Assembly (NCBI GenBank): GCA_037127255.1
Contig: JBANSL010000012.1
Coordinates: 23,322,615 to 23,386,614 of the forward strand
Reading direction: 5' to 3'
Length of the DNA stretch: 64,000 bases
Origin: Persicaria tinctoria
Lineage: Eukaryota > Streptophyta > Magnoliopsida > Caryophyllales > Polygonaceae
Made by a program: the position numbers and the translations under genes. The notes beneath the pieces are model-generated. The model saw only the letters and a program-made list of their open reading frames with translations. It searched no databases and had not been told where the DNA came from. This document shows, one piece after another, positions 57,890 through 64,000 of the stretch. Position 1 is the first letter of the stretch. The number at the start of each line of letters is the position of its first letter.

Positions 57890-60800
57890 TCATGGTGGGG
57901 GAGGACCCCAAAATTGCTGATAGATGCAAGCCAGGTGTGCCAGAGTCAACTCAACTCCAAGTTGCACGAGTCTCTCAATCTCCAACCCAGCCGCATGATG
58001 GCGCTGCTCAATAATGGTCGACGGGGGTGGCGACGGCGGGTGTGGCAGCGGCGTGGTGGGCGGCGTCGGGGGTCGCGACGGCGGGGGTGGCGGCGCTGGG
58101 ATGATGGGCTGGTGTCGAGGAGTGTCAGGAAGTAGGTATGGATGACTATGGCGGTGAAACCACTCCAGATAGTCATCGGCCACGCCATATGGGTACTCTT
58201 CAGAGGTCCGTGGCAACTCCTCCATGGGGAAAAGATGATCGAACCTGTGCGCCCAGTGGTTGTCAATTGGGTGGAAGGTCGCCTCCTTCTTGCACTTGGC
58301 GGACTTCTGTCTGAGCACTACGACAGGCCTGATTGGATCAGCGGGAATGTGCTGAACCCGACCAAACTGTCGCAGCACACGGTCCGGCATATACGGCTCC
58401 TCCTCGAACAACCACCGAATGGTGCCCCTATATCTTGAAAGACGCAGATCTCCATCAAAATCCAAGTGTCTACCAAATGGCATGAACTCGATCTGCAATG
58501 GAATAGAAATTGTTATTACGACTACAATCTGGTATATAGTATGACAAATGTAAGTGCGGATATAAATTGTGTTCGCACCTCGTCGACTGTCATCTCATCC
58601 AGCCTCCGCCGCAGAACATCCAGTCGCTCGATGCGAGGCCTATCATCCTGGGTGACCGTACTAGAAAATGGTGTCGCCCCCAGGACGTACCTGCGCTGCA
58701 TCCATAAACCTACGGATCAGCTCCGGTCGCAATCTCCCGCCCGACTTGTCGATGAACAAGGTTGTAGTCGCAATCATCCTCAGCACAACACCCAAGATGC
58801 ACTCCATATCATGCTCAAGTGGGGCGCCATCTCGAACCCGCTGTCGCATCGGTGCTATCTTCTGAAGGAGGAGCTGAACAGTAGGTCCTCCATGGGCCCA
58901 AGCGCTCTGCCGCTTGTTCTGGGTCAAGCCGTAATACTCCCCAACTACTTCCCTCCAACTGAGAACATCATCCAAGTGAATACAATCCTCTCCGTCCAAA
59001 CGAAGGCCAAGTATGAAGAGCACATCGTGCAGTGTGATGGTGATCTCTCCCCATGCGAAGTGAAAACTGTTCGTCTCGGGGTGCCAGTGCTCAACAAATG
59101 CCCCGATCAGAGTGTGATCCACATGATCCCACTCGAAATCTCCGAGGTCCCAGAACCCAATCTCCCGCACTACGGGAAACCAGGACTCCCGTCCATCAAC
59201 CTCCAACAACGCCTCTACACGGCCCAGCGACTGCCCTCGTCTCTGCGCACGCACACCCCTACGCAAGGCTTCGTCCTCCCGTCTCCAAATGGTCTGTGCA
59301 ATGTGCGTCTCGTAGTCTCTCAGAAGGGAAACAGTATGTGGCCCCCCCGGCCATTCGGGCTGAACAGCCCGAATGACCCCTGTCCTGCTAGGCTCGCCAT
59401 GCTGCCCATCACCTCCTGCACTACTGCTCTCTCCACGCTGTCTCTGCCTCCTCTGCACTGCACGGACAGGGGGCTGTGCCGCCTGGTCTCCTCCCAAATC
59501 CTGACGAACATCATCAGATGCCCCCCACATCGGATCATGCATCTGGACTCTTCCCATATCCAGCAACACATGCCTCGAAGGTCCAGCTGACTCAGTAGGT
59601 GGGGCCGAAGAACATCTTTGTCCACGTATATGCATCTCATGCCCCCCGGCAATCGGCACACCCTCCAAGTTCGTAGGTGTCGCTGATGGCGCCGTCTGCT
59701 GACTCCTAATGATCGGTTCAGGCTCGGCAGTCCTCGGCGTCGCAAGCTGAATCCCAATGATCGGCTCAGGCTCGACAGTCCTCGGCGTCGCAAGCTGAAT
59801 CCCAATGATCGGCTCAGGCTCGGCAGTCCTCGGCGTCGAAAGCTGAAGCTCAATGATCGGCTCAGGCTCGGCAGTCCTCGGCGTCGACGATGGCGCCGCA
59901 TGCTGACTCCCAGGCGTCCTCCCTACACCCGTAGAACCGACCGGGGTGAACGACGCAAAATCTATCTGCGCAACGGCCCATGGCTCCTGGTCGCCACCTC
60001 GAGCATGACTCGTCCCAGCACCCACATCTCCGAACAGAGGTGCCGTGTCGTCATACGAGTTCAATTGTTCGCTCGCAAACTGAGTCCCAAAGTAGTCCCG
60101 ATAACTGTCAGGATAAGTCTGCACCTGCTCTACCACTCTCTCAGCTCCAGTCTGCAAGTGCTCACCCGTATGACGTGCTCGGTCCCCTCGTAGGTACTCC
60201 TCCAGCATCTCAATACCCTGGTCGCCTTGACCAGACTCTCCAGTCGACTGCACCACTGGGTCATCCGTGTTGTCAGACATCAAGTGCAGCTCAATCTGCA
60301 CCAGACTCTGATATGTCTCTATAGATGACTGGGAAGTGTGCCCAGTATCAGCTCCTACCGTCTCAGTGTCCCTCTCCGGAGGATCCACTACATCCTCCAA
60401 CGTTTGGGTCTCCCTGACGGCAGCCGCGGTATCATCATCTTCCGTGTCGATATCCGTCTCCATCGGAACGGATGCACCCTGCAACGTCTGCCTCTCCCTA
60501 ATGGCAGCTCTCCTAGAAGACTGTAAAATCTCTCCCAAATTTCTCGACAACAAAGACTATGTAATTTAAAATATATATGTCAGAATCCTATCGCTCAATT
60601 ACAATACTATATCGTATGATTGCCTAAATGTGACAACATTTTCGTAAGGTTTATTAATGATATCATCTTAATACTAACAATTCATAATAAAACATAAATA
60701 TATACTTATTCGATTTCAATTTCCCTACACCTAGTATTTGTCAGAATCCTATGGCTCGAATACGATACTATATCGTATGACTGACTAAATGTTGCAAGAT

Positions 60801-61142
60801 TTTCCAAAGGTTTATAAATGATTTCAACCTCATACTATCAATTCCTAAGAAAACAGAAATAAATACTTATTCGATATCAATTTCCCTACACCTAGTAACA
60901 ATTTTAACATACCATAGGGTGAGGCTGTGTCTCCAGCGGTGGCGGTACATCTGTCGTCCTCCGCCTCTGTATAGTGGGCTCCGGCTACATTATATATAAC
61001 AATGAAATGTTAACACTATTTCCTTCAAATTAACAAATAAAGCAAATTGATTATTATAAACATGAAATGTTACCTGTAACGGATGTCTCCGAACATGACC
61101 GACATCATCAGCTACGGCTTTTCCACGGTTGTCCTTCACCAT
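57890..61142 (-). CDS. MULE-encoded PMD protein (five exons, about 892 aa)
   Basis: Exons 61142-61074, 60984-60913, 60556-58691, 58647-58579 and 58492-57890; phases all agree. The N-terminus starts MVKDNRGKA. Exon 3 has a Glu/Asp-rich region, four 16-residue repeats of TPRTAEPEPIIGIQLA type (59705-59880), then the PMD core: FVEHWHPETNSFHFAWGEIT, LFILGLRLDGE, and TLFIDKSGG. Exons 4-5 give RIERLDVLRRRLDEMTVDE, FEEEPYMPDRVLRQFG and a Pro-rich tail. The PMD centre equivalent to ALACLYRGL...AWIWAYFPRF in the copy at 1-960 is missing, and the intron there is only 43 bp, so this copy probably suffered an internal deletion. PMD proteins act in silencing; the role in the element is unknown. Confidence 0.75.
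59705..59890 (-). repeat. 48-bp tandem repeats inside the PMD gene
   Basis: Four units of 48 bp (16 codons) around GATCGGCTCAGGCTCG. In frame, so the repeat number can vary without breaking the gene. Confidence 0.85.
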
Positions 61143-61335
61143 CTTAAAACCCGGGTACAGAGTGGTGGTAGATATGGGGACGGGGAATGGACAGATCCAA
61201 AAGTCGGGCTCGGAATCAAAGAATGGGAGAAGATTCGAGTCGGCCTCGGAATGAAAGAGATCGGAGAAGATTCGGTGTGTCGGAAAACTGGGCCCCCACG
61301 CCTATTTATAATGGGACCCCCAAGGTAAAAATCAT
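61143..61335 (-). promoter_or_regulatory. PMD gene core promoter and leader
   Basis: TATAAATAGG on the minus strand (61310-61301) is about 160 bp upstream of the ATG. The plus-strand frames here are shadows. Confidence 0.6.
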
Positions 61336-61631
61336 ACCGCATCTCCATGCGGTAAGTTTAAAAACTTACCGTTTACCCATGCGGTATGTATTGTTACCGT
61401 TGCCACAACGGTAAAAAAATACCGCATGGGTAAGCGGTATTTTTAAAGCCACCGCATGCCAATGCGGTAGGTTTCGGATAACTGCGACCCAACCGAATTA
61501 TTGTATTACGGACGTTTAAACCTAACCCACCGCACATACATGCGGTGTTTTCATACGGTCAACATACATACCGCATGTACATGCGGTATGTCGGGCTAAA
61601 ATTTTATTAAACCACCGCATCCCTATGCGGT
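61336..61631. repeat. Palindrome array, right end of the MULE and PMD promoter
   Basis: Copies start at 61336, 61368, 61396 (17 bp, ACCGTTGCCACAACGGT with paired arm changes), 61421, 61451, 61529, 61570 and 61614. Spacing is irregular. The innermost lies 26 bp upstream of the PMD TATA box. Confidence 0.95.
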
Positions 61632-61921
61632 GGATTTGCGGTGTAAATAGTAAAAATTAGCGGTGTACATAACATACCCCTATATTCGATTTCAAAAATT
61701 AATTATAAAAGTCAATCAGAGCCAAAAAAAGTTTTTTTTTTTATAATTTCATTATTTTAGACATCTTAAATGACTATTGAAAAAAGTTTTTTTTATAATT
61801 TAACTATTACTAATGCTTATTTTACATCTTGGATGAGGCTTCTTAGATCACTTTTCTATCTTTAAGGATCTTTTTTTACCATCTTACCTTTATTTTCACT
61901 ATTTATTTCCCTCTTTTTCTA

Positions 61922-62211
61922 ACCATCTTTCTCATAAAAATAATGAATAAGTTATGTATATCTACATAACTTCAAAATTATTCACACAATCAGGTGCTTA
62001 TTATTTTTTTAATATTTGTATGGGAGCTTATATTTTACTTTTTAGATCTATGTTAATGATAATAATACCATCTTTCTCATAAAAATAATGAATAAGTTAT
62101 GTATATCTACATAACTTCAAAATTATTCACACAATCAGGTGCTTATGATTTTTTTAATATTTGTATGGGAGCTTATATTTTACTTTTTAGATCTATGTTA
62201 ATGATAATAAT
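61922..62211. repeat. 145-bp tandem duplication in the Helitron 3' part
   Basis: Two nearly identical 145-bp units starting ACCATCTTTCTCATAAAAAT at 61922 and 62067. Confidence 0.9.
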
Positions 62212-62599
62212 TATATATTTATTTCAAGTTGTATTAGGCGGTGTGTTTGAGTATTATTACTACTTTAATTACCTTATTAAATCCTTTTTAAAATTTGTAT
62301 TGTATCTCTTTCCAACTAATTTATAAATTATAAAAAATGCTTTATACATATTTTTGTTGTAAACACGTATGTGTATATATATATAGTATTATATACATAT
62401 ATAAAATGATATTAAATTAAAATGGATCAAGCTCCGGTGCTTTGAAGGCACGGGTAATACACTAGTATAACCTAAAAGACTGATTTTCTAAAAAAAATAA
62501 TAAATAAAATACATAATAAAAATAATCCCTAAATTACCTAAAATAACTTAAGTAAATAAAGTCTCTAAAGATAGTAACAAAAGGAAGTTCCAATACTTA

Positions 62600-64000
62600 G
62601 TTTATTCCCGTCAAAACAGTGACAGCTCCAAAGAATGTGATTTTCGGCCAAGCTCTAGGTCGAATCTGGAAAAACATTCAACAACAAAGTTGTAGATCTC
62701 TTCGTCCTCGCTCCGACAAGTTATGGCACGATCAAATCCGATTAATATTGACTCTGTACAACTCATTTTACAGAGACGTCGAACAGCTGTCAAAATTCTG
62801 AACGAATCTAAAATCGCCATTAACCAAGCTTGCACCTTCTCCCATGGTGGAGCCTTCTTCTTCCTCTTGATGATGACTTAATTCTCACGAGCTCGAATCA
62901 TAGGTCCATCCCCAAGTATGATATGTGTGTCCGGAGGTGTCTTGGAAGGTCCCGCATCAATCTCCCTTTCTTTAAAAGGATTCGTCCTCGAATCCAAGGT
63001 CGCATAAGATTCCGCAAATGCATCCACGTGAGCTCCTGGATCGAATACCTCATGCCCATGGAAACTCGTCTCAAGGCCGATTGTTGTAGGCGTTGACCAC
63101 TCCTGGATAGCTATGATCTTGGCTTCATCAACTTGTAGTCCATTAGAGCTCTCTACAAAACCAAGAAAAGAAACTTTATTAGTGCACAAATCATAGTTCA
63201 AATCATCTTCAATATGTTCTAACTTAATATGCACTCTAGCTTGTTCATTTATCTTTAAGTTTTCATCTAAGACTAGCAAATTTTCTTCCTTTTTCAAGGC
63301 TGGATTTTCAATCGAGTCAGGGCTAGCAATAGTAGAACAATTTTCACTATCAATGATCATATTAGAAACATTACTTTTTTTCTAAGCATGTAGTATGACA
63401 CAAATCTTCTCTTTGATTATTATCACAAGGCATAGGTTGAACAATTAAAACTTTAGTAACAATCAAAGAATCATCATGCTCATATTCAATGCAATCATCC
63501 GTAGAGGCAAGTAAACTAAGATCTTGATCATTATTAACATGCTCATCATTTCCACCACTAGAATTTGCAGATTCATTGTCGCCTAGGTGATTAATCATGA
63601 AAGTCTTCTTAGTTGGGCAATCCTTCATAACATGCATGTCCTCTACCTTGGCATATAAAGCAAGGAATGTACATAGATGCAAGAGTAGAAGAGTTAGGAT
63701 TACTCCCTTTGGGGCCAATAGATACCCCGGACGAATCTCTTCCAGTCCAAGGCGCATTGCTTTTGTCGGAAGCTTGTTTGGTGGTTCGGCCATCTCCCCT
63801 TCCTTGGGACTGGTTTGACCGAGAACTATAGCCTCCCTCATGCCGCCCTTGGGGCTGTTGTGGCCTGCTTTGGCGCCATGGTTGGGGCTGTCCACTAGTC
63901 ATCCTTCCGCCTTGGTTCCTGTATCTAGCTCCACGGTCAACTTTAATAGCTAAATGTAACAATTCCGTAGGAGTAGAATAAGGAAAACAATCTATATCAT
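62600..64000 (-). pseudogene. Internally deleted Ty3/Gypsy retrotransposon (gag and RT scraps), off the window edge
   Basis: From the right edge: an Arg/Gln/Gly-rich gag tail and the damaged zinc knuckle CFICQGRGHACYE, with DCPTKKTFM in the other frame (a frameshift near 63640). Then post-knuckle text to 63371, and after a stop a frame (63360-62878) holding VSFLGFVESSNGLQVDEAK and IQEWSTPTT of the Gypsy RT. This fuses at once to DLRTNPF-like and GPM-x-RAR text of the pol C-terminus. RNase H and integrase are missing, so most of pol was deleted. The LTR is not identified. Confidence 0.75.

Larger units (their letters stand above)
50882..61680. mobile_element. Large multi-gene Mutator-like element (about 10.8 kb)
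   Basis: The inverted ends share CACCGCTAATTTTTACTATTT (from 50896, and its complement at about 61645-61667). Weaker similarity extends outward to about 50864 and 61707. Inside are five genes in alternating orientation and about 30 copies of the ACCGCAT-N4-ATGCGGT palindrome. The transposase is MULE class. I could not fix the 8-11-bp target duplication, so ends are uncertain by 20-30 bp. Confidence 0.8.
49003..62465 (+). mobile_element. Probable long non-autonomous Helitron hosting the MULE
   Basis: The 5' end reads A then TCTATCTATCTATTAATATT, followed by GCTGACGTGTCA, much like the smaller Helitron's 5' end. The 3' end has a CCGGTGCTTTGAAGGCACGGG-type hairpin, then TAATACACTAG, then T (62440-62466). 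Both borders fit A/T insertion. No Rep/helicase was seen. That both ends belong to one element is inferred, because 13.5 kb separates them. Confidence 0.5.

Noticed and set aside
58466..59590. A 374-codon plus-strand frame opposite the PMD gene
   Set aside because: It is a shadow of the GC-rich PMD exon; the minus strand has PMD motifs, splice sites and in-frame repeats, and the plus strand has none.

Overview
The window looks like AT-rich nuclear DNA from a flowering plant, probably a eudicot. It has plant Copia and Gypsy retrotransposons, Helitrons, Stowaway, Tourist and hAT MITEs, plant mobile domain (PMD) genes and GT-AG introns. I cannot name the species. I found no tRNA, rRNA, CRISPR or bacterial-type operon. 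Nearly everything assignable is transposable element. The only plausible host exon is a short acidic C-terminal exon near 31.1 kb.

Layout. 1-1.8 kb: decayed tail of a Mutator-like element (MULE) carrying PMD and OTU coding pieces and a palindrome array. 1.9-10.3 kb: inverted-repeat elements, a degenerate repeat and captured gene scraps. 10.3-13.6 kb: a Stowaway MITE split by a 3.0-kb solo LTR. 13.8-14.2 kb: a 5'-truncated LINE-like insertion. 15.2-19.9 kb: decayed Copia A with two 207-bp LTRs. 20.6-22.3 kb: a palindromic non-autonomous MULE with an 11-bp target duplication. 23.0-31.1 kb: a MITE split by Copia B, which itself contains a solo LTR. 32.5-36.2 kb: MITEs and microsatellites. 36.5-39.8 kb: a non-autonomous Helitron. 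40.1-45.7 kb: a hAT MITE, a small LTR, a gene-capturing LTR element with a U-box fragment, and a TRIM. 45.7-48.6 kb: a permuted Copia C (RT-RNaseH, LTR, gag-protease). 49.0-62.5 kb: probably one long Helitron that received a 10.8-kb MULE at about 50.9-61.7 kb. 62.6-64 kb: an internally deleted Gypsy element running off the window.

The most interesting object is the 10.8-kb MULE. It appears to carry five genes: a PMD protein, a small coiled-coil protein, a 62-aa BED-type zinc-finger protein, a Cys-rich protein of unknown function, and a FAR1/MULE transposase reading into an OTU cysteine-protease domain. About 30 copies of an 18-bp imperfect palindrome (ACCGCAT-N4-ATGCGGT) lie almost only in its non-coding parts: both subterminal regions, the promoters of its genes and one intron. 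They are arrayed with exact 23-bp or 25-bp periods and several carry paired arm changes. The MULE remnant at the left window edge has the same gene order and nearly the same terminal sequence, but a different palindrome (10-nt arms GCACGTCCTT/AAGGACGTGC) in the matching place. This suggests element-specific DNA recognition, by analogy with the VANC anti-silencing system of Arabidopsis VANDAL elements, with the BED-finger or PMD protein as the candidate reader. The motif and layout are seen directly; the function is inferred.
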